Assembly (NCBI RefSeq): GCF_004341395.1
Contig: NZ_SLXT01000005.1
Coordinates: 112,003-176,002 of the forward strand
Direction of reading: 5' to 3'
Length of the DNA: 64,000 nucleotides
Source: Heliophilum fasciatum
Lineage (GTDB): Bacteria > Bacillota > Desulfitobacteriia > Heliobacteriales > Heliobacteriaceae
Shown: one piece after another, positions 43,837 through 52,365 of the stretch
Position numbering within the stretch: position 1 is the stretch's first letter
Layout of the letters: each line of letters begins with the position of its first letter
Translations under genes and position numbers: made by a program
The notes under the pieces: model-generated
The model's database searches: none
What the model was told of the DNA's origin: nothing
What the model saw: only the letters and a program-made list of their open reading frames with translations

Positions 43837-45455
43837 GTTGGCCGTCAACATGGCTGCTCATGACGCTAGTGATGCTTGCGGGGTTGATCGTGCGCTTGCC
43901 TGGGATCGATCAACCCTTGACGGATTTTCATGGCTGGCGGCAGTGCGATACGGCAGCGGTAGCCCGGTTTTTTTATGAGCGGGAAATGAATATTGTACGC
44001 CCCCAACTGCCCTATGCCGGAGCGCCGCCGAACTATGCCGAGTTGGAATTGGGGCTGGCACCGATGCTGGCCGCCTGGGGCTACCGGTTGGTCGGAGAGC
44101 AAGTCTGGGTGGCCCGGTCGGTGGTGATCGGTTTTTCGCTGGTTTCGCTGGTGGCGATGTTTCGCATTGGCCGGGCCATGGCCGGTGACCGGGCCGGTCT
44201 GCTGGCGGCAGGAACCCTAGCGCTGCATCCGGTCTATGTGTATTTTTCACGGTCCTTTCAGCCCGATGTGCCGATGATTGCACTGGCCTTGTCTGCCTGG
44301 GCTGCCTTGTTATCATGGGCAGAGACGGGTCGCAAGGCAACTGCCGGTTGGGCGATCGTTCTGTTTACGCTGGCGGTGTTGGTGAAACCGCCAGCGTTGT
44401 TGTTTGCCGTTCCCATGGCGGTTGTTTGGTGGCAGGCACGTTGGGTAAAAAAGTGGGTGGCCGCCGGGCTGATCTTGGTGCCTGCCGCAGCGGTGGCGGC
44501 CTATCTTGGAGCAGTCCATGCCGTGGCGGAGCATCCCTTTGTATCCGGTTTGGCCCAGGGCGCGTTGACTCGGTTGCTGCAAGAGGGGATTTTGGCGTCC
44601 TGGTGGCGGGAGTGCCTGCGTGGCGGATTTTTTTTCGTCTTGACTCCTTTTTTTCTCTGGCCGGCGCTGGTCGGCTTGGGGCGTTTACTGGCGGGGCCCT
44701 GGGCGTTGGCGATGGGCCTGTGGATCGTGGCGTTGCTCAGTTTTTTTCTGCTTGTCGGGGAGGCGGTACTGTATAACTTGCAGTACTATTATTTGCCGGC
44801 CATTCCCTTGGTGGCCCTGGCGGTAGCGGCAGCGCTTGATCCGCTGGTCCTGAAAACGGTACCTCTGGAAGATGATACGGATGAACAAAGGGCTACGGCA
44901 GAGGCGGACTGGCAAATGTCGGATGATCTTGGCGAAGAAGATGAAGTTGGACTTACCGTAGCGGAACGGCGCTGGCTGGCAACTGTGCCGGTCAAGAAGC
45001 GCCGCTGGCGGCAACAGGCACAAGCAAAGGACCGCCGTTTATTGGCAGTGCTGTTGCTGGGGCTGACAGTGGTGAGTTGGTGGCAGTTGGAGACATGGTT
45101 GCCGGCGAAGTGGCGCGAAGGCGAACCCTGGCGCTATGATCTCTGGTATCATTGGGAAGAGCGTCCGGTGCAAATTGGGCAAGCGGTCGATAGAACGGTG
45201 CCGGTTGATGCCTTGGTCGTGATGGCAGTCGAGGAATCGCCGCGCACGCTTTTCTACGGGCGCCGTTTTGGCTGGTTTGTTGAGCCGCAAGATTGTACGC
45301 CCGAATATCTTCAGCAGGTGATCGGGGAAGGCGCCGCTTTTTTAATCTGGAATATAGAAGGGCCGCCTCCCGGGGGAGAGGCGGCGCGCTGGATGGATGA
45401 AGGCTTTTGGTTGATTCAATTGGCACGGTCGGACGGAGTATCGGCAGGTTTTTGA
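43773..45455 (+). CDS. GT39-type membrane glycosyltransferase (ArnT-like)
   Basis: About 560 residues with around ten membrane segments. The first periplasmic loop has GIDQPLTDFHGWRQCDTAAVARFF, with the acidic residue and GWRQ motif of the PMT_2/ArnT GT-C family. ATG 43773 has GGGGAGG seven bases upstream and lies inside the preceding gene (64-base overlap). A polar, acidic-then-basic insertion near residues 370-425 interrupts the C-terminal region. It should transfer a sugar from a polyprenyl phosphate to an extracytoplasmic acceptor. Its 3' end overlaps the convergent TauE-like gene by 40 bases. Confidence 0.85.
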   Translation: MGTSRWGSSDHSRGRFSRPQLGWPSTWLLMTLVMLAGLIVRLPGIDQPLTDFHGWRQCDTAAVARFFYEREMNIVRPQLPYAGAPPNYAELELGLAPMLAAWGYRLVGEQVWVARSVVIGFSLVSLVAMFRIGRAMAGDRAGLLAAGTLALHPVYVYFSRSFQPDVPMIALALSAWAALLSWAETGRKATAGWAIVLFTLAVLVKPPALLFAVPMAVVWWQARWVKKWVAAGLILVPAAAVAAYLGAVHAVAEHPFVSGLAQGALTRLLQEGILASWWRECLRGGFFFVLTPFFLWPALVGLGRLLAGPWALAMGLWIVALLSFFLLVGEAVLYNLQYYYLPAIPLVALAVAAALDPLVLKTVPLEDDTDEQRATAEADWQMSDDLGEEDEVGLTVAERRWLATVPVKKRRWRQQAQAKDRRLLAVLLLGLTVVSWWQLETWLPAKWREGEPWRYDLWYHWEERPVQIGQAVDRTVPVDALVVMAVEESPRTLFYGRRFGWFVEPQDCTPEYLQQVIGEGAAFLIWNIEGPPPGGEAARWMDEGFWLIQLARSDGVSAGF

Positions 45456-45790
45456 ACAATTTCATAAATACCCATGAGAATCAGGAAAACAGCAAAGACC
45501 ATGCGTAAGGTGGCACTGGGCAACTGTGCGGCGAGCAAGGAACCGGCAATTGCACCGACGACGCCGCCCAGACTGAGTTGGAAGGCTAGACGCGGTTGCA
45601 CATGCCCGTGCCGGACATGGGTGGCGATGGCCACGATGGCGATGGGCAAAAAGGCGACGAGGGTGATCGCTTGCGCTTGCTGTTGTTCCAGGTCATAAAG
45701 CAAATCCAGTGCAGGAATGAGCAAGGTGCCGCCGCCCACGGCCATCCCGGCCAGGATCCCGCTGAGGATGCCGATGATGACTATCGCCAT
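45416..45790 (-). CDS. TauE/SafE family half-size permease, second gene
   Basis: 124 residues, ATG 45790, with four membrane segments. The opening GILSGILAGMAVGGGTLLIPAL is the repeat motif of the TauE/SafE (sulfite/anion exporter) family. Full members are about 250 residues with two such repeats; here each repeat is a separate gene, the starts and stops overlapping by ten bases (45781-45790). The two halves probably form a heterodimer. Substrate unknown. The 3' end overlaps the convergent GT39 gene. Confidence 0.8.
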   Translation of the reverse strand: MAIVIIGILSGILAGMAVGGGTLLIPALDLLYDLEQQQAQAITLVAFLPIAIVAIATHVRHGHVQPRLAFQLSLGGVVGAIAGSLLAAQLPSATLRMVFAVFLILMGIYEIVQKPADTPSDRAN

Positions 45791-46158
45791 AGCATGCGCA
45801 GTCCGGCAACGATCATAAAGCTGCCAAAGAAAATGCGTAAGTGCCGTGGAGAAAGGCGAGTCATCAGCCGGGCGCCGATGTAAGCACCGAACATGCCCGT
45901 GGCGGCGACGGTAGCGGTGAGTTTCCAGGGAAGATAGCCTTGCTGCCAATAGATGTAGCCGCTGATCAAGGAAGTCGGCAAGATCACGGCGAGCGAAGTC
46001 CCATGGGCGGTGTAGTCCGGGATGCCCAAGAGAAAAACCATCGCGGGAATGGCGATGGTGCCACCGCCCATACCGATGAGGCCGTTGACGAGGCCGATGA
46101 TCAAGCCGATCACCAAAAGCAGCACTGTTGATGGATGGGTCTTTAAGGGCAGTTTCAT
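45781..46158 (-). CDS. TauE/SafE family half-size permease, first gene
   Basis: 125 residues, ATG 46158 with AGGTGA six bases upstream (GTG 46167 is an in-frame alternative). Four membrane segments, with the family motif IGLVNGLIGMGGGTIAIPAM and a later HGTSLAVILPTSLISG. Together with the downstream gene it rebuilds a complete TauE/SafE permease, expected to move sulfite, sulfonate or other anions. The pair is a small operon divergent from the SDR gene. Confidence 0.82.
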   Translation of the reverse strand: MKLPLKTHPSTVLLLVIGLIIGLVNGLIGMGGGTIAIPAMVFLLGIPDYTAHGTSLAVILPTSLISGYIYWQQGYLPWKLTATVAATGMFGAYIGARLMTRLSPRHLRIFFGSFMIVAGLRMLWR

Positions 46159-46218
46159 CGTTATCACCTAGGGCAAGTGTGCCCGGGTTGATGATTTTTT
46201 ACTTAAGAGGAGATAAAG

Positions 46219-46974
46219 ATGGAGAAGACCAAAGTAGTGGGGACCAAAGTAGCATTGGTCACCGGGGGCGCAAAAGGCATCGGGGCGGCTTGTGTACAGC
46301 GCCTGGCACGAGCCGGGTGGGCCACCGTAGTGCATTATCATCACTCGCACGTGCAGGCAAAGGCGCTGGCAGCATCACTGCTCGCGGAGGGATGTCAAGT
46401 GATGGCGCTGAAAGCTGATGTGACCAGCCGGGCAGCGATGACGGCATTAATCGAACAGGTGCGGGAACAGTGGGGCGATGTTGATCTGCTCGTCAATAAT
46501 GCCGGAATTGCCCAATCCAAACTGTTCACCGAGTTGTGCGACGATGATTGGGAGCAGATGATGGCGGTTCATCTCAAGGGAGCCTTTTACTGTAGCCAGT
46601 TGGTGCTTCCGGCGATGATCGCTCGTCAAGCTGGGAAAATCATTAACATTGCATCGATTTGGGGACTTGTGGGCGCCGCTTGTGAAGTCCATTATTCGGT
46701 AGCGAAAGCTGGCTTGATCGGTATGACCAAAGCGCTGGCCAAAGAATTGGGACCGTCAAACATTCAGGTCAATTGTGTAGCACCGGGTGTGATTTTAACG
46801 GATATGCTGGCTGAATATACCGATGAAGACCGGGCGGCACTTTGTGAACAAACGCCCTTAATGCGTCTTGGTCAGACGGAAGATGTAGCCGCAGCGGTAG
46901 CGTTTTTAGCGTCAAAAGACGGCGATTTTATGACAGGACAGGTGCTCAGTCCCAATGGTGGCTTGGTGATCTAA
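46219..46974 (+). CDS. Short-chain dehydrogenase/reductase (FabG-like)
   Basis: 251 residues with the classical SDR motifs: VTGGAKGIGAA (TGxxxGxG cofactor site), LVNNAGIAQ, the catalytic Ser in NIASIWG, YSVAKAGL (YxxxK) and VAPGVILTDM. The sequence is closest in style to FabG-type 3-oxoacyl reductases, but no fatty-acid genes are adjacent, so the substrate stays open. ATG 46219 follows GAGGAG. Confidence 0.9.
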   Translation: MEKTKVVGTKVALVTGGAKGIGAACVQRLARAGWATVVHYHHSHVQAKALAASLLAEGCQVMALKADVTSRAAMTALIEQVREQWGDVDLLVNNAGIAQSKLFTELCDDDWEQMMAVHLKGAFYCSQLVLPAMIARQAGKIINIASIWGLVGAACEVHYSVAKAGLIGMTKALAKELGPSNIQVNCVAPGVILTDMLAEYTDEDRAALCEQTPLMRLGQTEDVAAAVAFLASKDGDFMTGQVLSPNGGLVI

Positions 46975-47042
46975 GGTGGACCGTTCTTTTCCTGACAGGC
47001 TGGGGCTAAGATAGTCTCAAGGGATGGAAAGGAGCGGATGAC

Positions 47043-47774
47043 GTGTCCACCTTAGGCTCGTTATTGCTGGTTAGCGGTATGGCCGGTTTGGCAACGACGG
47101 CAGGTGCCTTGGCGGTCTTGCTGTGGGGTCATTTGGGCCGACGCAGCTTAAGCGCCTTGCTTGGGTTTGCATCTGGTGTGATGGTTGCCGTTGTCGCTTT
47201 TGATCTCTGGCCCACAGCATGGCGCTGGGGCGGAGCGATGGTTTGCTTTTGGGGGGCCGTGGCCGGTGTGTTGCTCCTGATGGTGGCTGATTGGGGATTG
47301 AGCTACCGGTCGGGGGGGGAGAGCAGTACCGGGCAAGACTTGCGCCGCATGGGGATCTTGATTGCTGTCGGGATTTCACTGCACGATTTTCCGGAAGGCA
47401 TGGCGATTGCTGCGGGAGCGGCGGCAGAAGCTCATTTGGGGTGGCTGGTGGCGCTGGCGATTGGACTACATAATATCCCTGAAGGCATTGCGACGGCCTT
47501 GCCGCTGCGGATGAGCTTGATGCCGCGGCGGCAGATTTTAGGGTTAACGACGGTGATGGCCTGCTTTACGCCGCTGGGTACATTGCTCGGTTATGGGATG
47601 CTGAAGATCCGACCGGATGGGATTGCCTTGCTCCTGGCGCTGGCCGGTGGCGCCATGGCCTACCTGGTTGTCGGTGAGTTGTGGCCGCAGGCACGGCGGG
47701 AGCACCGACGATGGGCGCTGGCTGGTGGAGCCATGGGGTGCGTGGGGATGGTCCTGGCGACGATGATGCATTAA
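47043..47774 (+). CDS. ZIP family metal transporter (ZupT-like)
   Basis: 243 residues with eight membrane segments. The two ZIP signatures are clear: SLHDFPEGMAIAAGAA in helix 4 and LHNIPEGIATALPL in helix 5, with His, Asn/Asp and Glu metal ligands. It should import zinc or another divalent metal. The start is GTG 47043 after GGAG. Single gene; no metalloregulator is adjacent. Confidence 0.9.
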   Translation: MSTLGSLLLVSGMAGLATTAGALAVLLWGHLGRRSLSALLGFASGVMVAVVAFDLWPTAWRWGGAMVCFWGAVAGVLLLMVADWGLSYRSGGESSTGQDLRRMGILIAVGISLHDFPEGMAIAAGAAAEAHLGWLVALAIGLHNIPEGIATALPLRMSLMPRRQILGLTTVMACFTPLGTLLGYGMLKIRPDGIALLLALAGGAMAYLVVGELWPQARREHRRWALAGGAMGCVGMVLATMMH

Positions 47775-47896
47775 CGTACGGGCCAACAACGTGCCGGCCA
47801 ACTAAAATTGGTAAAAAAGTGGGAATAGAAGCGATGACCTGTCCATATTTATGAACCAGAACCGGAAGCAATGGGACAAAGGGGAGGACGAGTAGG

Positions 47897-48595
47897 ATGG
47901 ACAGAGAGCGCAGTTGGTCAGCCGGCATCATTTTGCTGGTGACGGCCTTGGTCATCGCTTTTGGCTTGGGCGGCTGTCAAGCGATTGATCGTTTTGTGGC
48001 CATGAAGGAGGATTTTAAGGCCAAGGAAACCAGCATGATCAAAGTGCCGGCGCTGACCACGTCGGGCGAAGGAACGGGACAAGCCGGGGCAGGCGAAGCA
48101 ACGGCACCAAGTGCGGCAGAGCCGACGGGTACCCAGGATCGAGGGGTAACGGCACAACCGGCCCAAGAAGTGACGCTGACGCTGTACTTTGCTGATCCCA
48201 AAGGACAGAATTTGGTCCAGGAAAAACGAACGGTCGCCAAAAGTGAAAGCCCGGCTCGGATGGCGATGCAGGAATTAATCAAAGGACCAAGCGCCGGAAC
48301 GCAAAAGTTGCCAACGATTCCCACGGGAACACGCTTGCTCGATATTGGCGTGAAAGATGGACTTTGCACCGTTAACTTAAGTGGAGAAGTCCAGAAAAAT
48401 CATCAAGGCGGATCCACCAACGAATCCTTGACGGTCTACTCGATTGTCAATACGCTGACGCAGTTCCCGACGATTACCAAAGTGCAGTTGCTCGTCGAAG
48501 GCAAGAAAGTCGAAAGCTTGGCCGGCCATATGGATGTATCCCAAGCGATGGCTCGGCGCTCGATGACAGGTACGTCTGAGCAAAAATTGCGATAG
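47897..48595 (+). CDS. GerMN-domain lipoprotein
   Basis: 232 residues. A signal peptide with lipobox LGGCQ gives a lipid-anchored outer-face protein. After an Ala/Thr-rich linker, residues about 95-225 are a GerMN domain: VTLYFADPKGQNLVQEKRTV, MAMQELIKGPS, GLCTVNLSGEV and a final VQLLVEGKKV strand. GerM-type proteins in spore formers take part in germination or the mother cell-forespore channel; single-domain versions are also common in other envelopes. ATG 47897 follows GGGGAGG. Located upstream of murI, as in several Firmicutes. Confidence 0.85.
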   Translation: MDRERSWSAGIILLVTALVIAFGLGGCQAIDRFVAMKEDFKAKETSMIKVPALTTSGEGTGQAGAGEATAPSAAEPTGTQDRGVTAQPAQEVTLTLYFADPKGQNLVQEKRTVAKSESPARMAMQELIKGPSAGTQKLPTIPTGTRLLDIGVKDGLCTVNLSGEVQKNHQGGSTNESLTVYSIVNTLTQFPTITKVQLLVEGKKVESLAGHMDVSQAMARRSMTGTSEQKLR

Positions 48596-48607
48596 ATAAG
48601 TTGGTTC

Positions 48608-48645
48608 GCCGTTGCTTTCCTTCCGGAGGCAACGGCTCTTTTTTT
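48608..48645 (+). terminator. Terminator after the GerMN gene
   Basis: GCCGTTGC (48608-48615) and GCAACGGC (48629-48636) form an 8-bp stem, followed by TCTTTTTTT. Confidence 0.88.
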
Positions 48646-48735
48646 GACTTGTAACTTTCCTTTTCAGCGCTCATATTCTATGATATGTTTTATAAGGTTA
48701 AGGATCATCATGGGAAGAGGCTAGGAGTGAGCGTT

Positions 48736-49584
48736 TTGGTGCGCTGTCGTCCGATCGGGGTTTTTGATTCAGGTGTCGGGGGCTTTACGGTGGTGCGGGA
48801 GATCTGCCGCCAAATGCCGGGAGAGGAAATTCTATATTTTGCTGACACGGCCCATGTACCGTACGGACCTCGGCCAGCAGATGAATTGATTCGCTTTGCC
48901 ATAGATATTACTGGGTTTTTAGTTGCGCAAGGGGCAAAAATGATCTTAGTGGCCTGTAATACAAGTTCTTCGCTGGCGCTGGATGTGTTACAGGAGCGGT
49001 TTCCCGTGCCTATCGTGGGCGTGGTGCAACCAGGTGCGGAAGAAGCAGTGCGACAGACGCGCAATGGCCGTGTCGGTGTACTGGCGACGGAAGCGACGAT
49101 TCGTAAAGGGGCCCATGCTGCCAAGATCCGGGAGCTATCCAATGAGATTGAGGTTTTTGGCCAAGCGTGCCCGCGGTTTGTACCGCTGGTGGAATCGGGG
49201 TGTTTTGCCGGACCGGAGGCCTATGCGGCCGCCAAGGAGTATGTAACCCCCTTGATCGATGCCGGTGTTGATACGATCATCTTTGGTTGTACCCATTATC
49301 CTTTTCTGGAGCCGGTCATTCGTTCGATCACCGGTGATCAGATCACCTTGGTTGATCCGGCTTGTCAGACTGTGGCCCGTGGGCAGGCGATTTTACAAAA
49401 GTTACGCCTTACTTGTCGTGATCCCTATGGCAAAGCATTGCATCATCGTTTTTATGTCAGTGGTGATCGCGATGATTTCTATGCGTCCGGTCGTGCCCTG
49501 CTGGACCCGGATCTCTTAGAAGATGTTCGGCCGGTCGTGCTCGATCAATGGCAGGAAAAAGAAGCCGAATCGGCTTCGGCGTAG
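48736..49584 (+). CDS. murI: Glutamate racemase
   Basis: About 282 residues. It has the two catalytic cysteines in conserved contexts, VACNTSSSLA and IFGCTHYPF, and the opening PIGVFDSGVGGFTV. It makes D-glutamate for peptidoglycan. The frame is open from ATG 48685, but AGGAG at 48723-48727 gives good spacing to TTG 48736, and residues before this match nothing in the family; GTG 48727 and GTG 48739 are also possible. A GerMN lipoprotein gene precedes it. Confidence 0.92.
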   Translation: MVRCRPIGVFDSGVGGFTVVREICRQMPGEEILYFADTAHVPYGPRPADELIRFAIDITGFLVAQGAKMILVACNTSSSLALDVLQERFPVPIVGVVQPGAEEAVRQTRNGRVGVLATEATIRKGAHAAKIRELSNEIEVFGQACPRFVPLVESGCFAGPEAYAAAKEYVTPLIDAGVDTIIFGCTHYPFLEPVIRSITGDQITLVDPACQTVARGQAILQKLRLTCRDPYGKALHHRFYVSGDRDDFYASGRALLDPDLLEDVRPVVLDQWQEKEAESASA

Positions 49585-49608
49585 TAAGCCGAATGGGGGA
49601 GTACGGTT

Positions 49609-50640
49609 CTGAGTAGGCAAATCGGTTTAACAACAACGATTCCCGTGGAAATTGTGTATGCTGCCGGTTGGGTACCGGTGGATATTAACAATCGGTTTAT
49701 TGGTGCGATGAAGCCGGGGGAAGCCGTGGAAAAGGCGGAACAAGCCGGATTCCCCCGGAATGTTTGCGGCTGGATCAAAGGGTTGTATTCCACTTTGTTG
49801 GAGGGTGCCGACATTCGCCATGTGATTGCTGTTACGCAAGGTGATTGTTCCAATACCCATGCCTTGATGGAGACGTGGCAAGTGGCCGGCATTGAAGTCA
49901 TCCCTTTTGCTTTTCCCTATGATCGCGATGCTGATATGTTGCGCTTGCAGATGGAAAAGTTGGCCCAGGCGCTGGGGGCATCGTGGGATGATGTGATTTT
50001 TTGGAAAAAACGCTTGGATCAAGTGCGTTCCTACGCCCATCAGTTGGACGAACTGACCTGGCGCACAACAGCCGTGACGGGAGAACAAAATCATTTGGCC
50101 TTGATCGGCTGTTCTGATTTTGACGGTGATCCCGAGGCGTATGAGGCGCGGTTGCAACAGCAAGTCGAGAAGGCGCTGGCGGTAGCTCCGCCGGGGTGGG
50201 AGAATCATATCGTCGATGACGGACGGGTACGTATTGGCTATGTGGGGGTACCGCCGATTCAAAGCGATTTTTATGCTTTGATCGAAGAGTGGAACGGCCG
50301 GATCGTCTACAATGAGGTGCAGCGGCAATTTGCCATGCCGGTGCTCGGTACCGATCTGGTCGAACAATATCGTGCCTATACCTATCCCTACTCGGTGTTT
50401 TTTCGCTTGGAAGATATGCAGCAGCAGATAGCGGCGCGCCGCATTGATGGGATTATTCATTATACCCAGAGCTTTTGTTTTCGCCAGATTGAAGACATGA
50501 TTTTGCGCCGCCAGATCCAAGTGCCGGTCTTGACGATTGAAGGGGATCGGCCCGGTCCCGTCGATGCACGGACGTGTATGCGTATGGAGGCGTTTATCGA
50601 TATGGTCGGGCAACGGAAGCGGGAAACGATGGGAAGGTGA
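49609..50640 (+). CDS. 2-hydroxyacyl-CoA dehydratase / double-cubane-type Fe-S protein (HgdB-like)
   Basis: About 343 residues of the HgdB/BcrC/FldBC superfamily. Conserved cysteines sit in PRNVCGWIKG (about residue 53), QGDCSNTHA (about 80) and QSFCFRQIEDM (about 289), as for a [4Fe-4S] or double-cubane cluster. Family-typical sequence (IGLTTTIPVEIVYAAG) begins upstream of the first standard start, GTG 49645. GGGGGA at 49595-49600 is eight bases before CTG 49609, so CTG is the likely start. Paired with the activator ATPase downstream. The substrate is unknown; a double-cubane cluster protein is as plausible as a dehydratase. Confidence 0.8.
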   Translation: MSRQIGLTTTIPVEIVYAAGWVPVDINNRFIGAMKPGEAVEKAEQAGFPRNVCGWIKGLYSTLLEGADIRHVIAVTQGDCSNTHALMETWQVAGIEVIPFAFPYDRDADMLRLQMEKLAQALGASWDDVIFWKKRLDQVRSYAHQLDELTWRTTAVTGEQNHLALIGCSDFDGDPEAYEARLQQQVEKALAVAPPGWENHIVDDGRVRIGYVGVPPIQSDFYALIEEWNGRIVYNEVQRQFAMPVLGTDLVEQYRAYTYPYSVFFRLEDMQQQIAARRIDGIIHYTQSFCFRQIEDMILRRQIQVPVLTIEGDRPGPVDARTCMRMEAFIDMVGQRKRETMGR

Positions 50641-50645
50641 ACGCG

Positions 50646-51389
50646 GTGAAAATCGGATTGGACCTGGGCAGTCGCTATGTCAAAGCGGTGTTTATGGAAG
50701 CCGGCCAGATGCAGGAGCATCGCCTTTATGACACGTTGACGTTCTATCGGCAATTTGGACGTAAAGTCCATGATGAACTGGTGATTGATCAGGCTGCCTT
50801 GGCTTGGCCGGCTTACCAGGAAATCGTGGCCACCGGCTATGGACGCAATTTGCTGCGGGTAGCCGGCGGGCGAACGATTCCCGAACTGCGTGCCCATGTG
50901 CAAGGGGCCTTAGCGCAGACGGGGCTACGAGATTTTACCTTGCTGGATCTGGGTGGACAAGACAGCAAAGTCATTCAAGTTGCTGGGGGGCGGATGGTCG
51001 ATTTTCGCACCAATGATAAGTGTGCTGCTTCTTCCGGGCGCTACCTGGAGAATATGGCCACTGTCTTAGGTGTGGATGTAACCTGGCTGGGTCAGCATTG
51101 GGAAGATCCGGTGGAACTTTCTTCGACCTGTGCGGTTTTCGGCGAATCCGAGTTAATTGGCCGCATTGTGGAGGGCCACGAACTGGAGCGCTTAGCGGCC
51201 GGTGTGAATTATACGATTGTCAAACGGGTGGAACCGCTTTTACGGGAGATGCTTAGCCCGGCGCTGGTCTTTACCGGCGGCGTTGCCTATAACCAAGCGG
51301 TGCGCCACATGCTGGCCACCATGCTCGGCGTGGAAGTGATCGTGCCGGAATATCCGCAGCTGAACGGCGCGATTGGTTGTGCCGTTTAA
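50646..51389 (+). CDS. BadF/BcrA-type activator ATPase of a 2-hydroxyacyl-CoA dehydratase-like enzyme
   Basis: 247 residues of the ASKHA fold (acetate/sugar kinase-Hsc70-actin). It starts at GTG 50646 with GGGAAGGTGA upstream. Phosphate-binding motifs are IGLDLGSRYVKAV and LLDLGGQDSKVI. The two cysteines that bridge a [4Fe-4S] cluster in the homodimer are in NDKCAASSGRY and SSTCAVFGESE. The C-terminus has FTGGVAYNQAVR. It uses ATP hydrolysis to push one low-potential electron into the partner Fe-S protein encoded six bases upstream. Confidence 0.9.
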   Translation: MKIGLDLGSRYVKAVFMEAGQMQEHRLYDTLTFYRQFGRKVHDELVIDQAALAWPAYQEIVATGYGRNLLRVAGGRTIPELRAHVQGALAQTGLRDFTLLDLGGQDSKVIQVAGGRMVDFRTNDKCAASSGRYLENMATVLGVDVTWLGQHWEDPVELSSTCAVFGESELIGRIVEGHELERLAAGVNYTIVKRVEPLLREMLSPALVFTGGVAYNQAVRHMLATMLGVEVIVPEYPQLNGAIGCAV

Positions 51390-51496
51390 CTTTTTAACGT
51401 GATTCATCGCTGCTTCTTTCTCCCGGGGTTGCCGGGCAGCGGTTGAATATTAGTGTTTTCCCTGATCAGTATAAGTAAAAAAGGAGGACATGGAGT

Positions 51497-52339
51497 TTGC
51501 GTACGATTCAATTTGAACAAATCGTTTCGGCTGTAGAAGGATTGTGTATTCAAGCGAATACGATTATTGGTGACGATGTATTGAAGGCATTGCAAAAAGC
51601 CCGCGATACGGAGGAGTCGCCCATCGGCCAGACCATCCTCGGTCACATTTTGGAGAATGATGCCATTGCCGCTACTGAAGCGGTACCGGTATGTCAAGAT
51701 ACAGGGATGGCGGTTGTCTTTGTCACGATTGGACAAGAAGTATACATTGAGGGTGGTGCCTTAGGTGAAGCGATTCATGAAGGGGTGCGCCGCGGCTATG
51801 AAAAAGGCTACCTGCGTAAGTCCATCGTCAAAGATCCGCTGGAACGGGTAAACACCGGCGACAATACGCCCGCCGTGATTCATTACGACATTGTTCCGGG
51901 GGACAAGCTGCACATCTTGGTGGCACCGAAAGGTTTTGGCAGTGAAAACATGAGCTCGCTCAAAATGTTCAAACCGGCCGACGGTGTGGAAGCGGTCAAG
52001 AAGTTTGTCGTTCAAACCGTGGAAAATGCCGGCCCCAACCCTTGCCCGCCGATCATCGTCGGTGTGGGCCTGGGCGGCACGATGGAAAAAGCAGCGATTC
52101 TGGCGAAGCGGGCTGTGGTGCGTCATCTGGGCCATCATAACGAAAAACCGCACCTGGCAGCATTAGAAAAAGAACTGCTGGAAAAGGTCAATCAACTCGG
52201 TATCGGGCCGCAGGGACTGGGCGGACGCACAACGGCACTGGCGGTCAACATTGAGTCCTACCCAACGCATATTGCCGGGTTGCCTTGTGCAGTCAATATC
52301 AACTGCCATGTGGCGCGCCACGCCGAAATTGAACTCTAA
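51497..52339 (+). CDS. fumA: Fumarate hydratase alpha subunit (class I, Fe-S)
   Basis: 280 residues matching the N-terminal (alpha) half of class I fumarases. The three cysteines that hold the catalytic [4Fe-4S] cluster are in PVCQDTGMA, GPNPCPPIIVG and VNINCHVARHAE. The start is TTG 51497, after AAGGAGG. With the beta subunit it interconverts malate and fumarate in the cytoplasm, supplying the fumarate used by the reductase encoded at 12-15 kb. The cluster is oxygen-sensitive, which fits an anaerobe. Confidence 0.92.
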   Translation: MRTIQFEQIVSAVEGLCIQANTIIGDDVLKALQKARDTEESPIGQTILGHILENDAIAATEAVPVCQDTGMAVVFVTIGQEVYIEGGALGEAIHEGVRRGYEKGYLRKSIVKDPLERVNTGDNTPAVIHYDIVPGDKLHILVAPKGFGSENMSSLKMFKPADGVEAVKKFVVQTVENAGPNPCPPIIVGVGLGGTMEKAAILAKRAVVRHLGHHNEKPHLAALEKELLEKVNQLGIGPQGLGGRTTALAVNIESYPTHIAGLPCAVNINCHVARHAEIEL

Positions 52340-52365
52340 CCGGTAGCGCAGGAAGGAGCGATACA

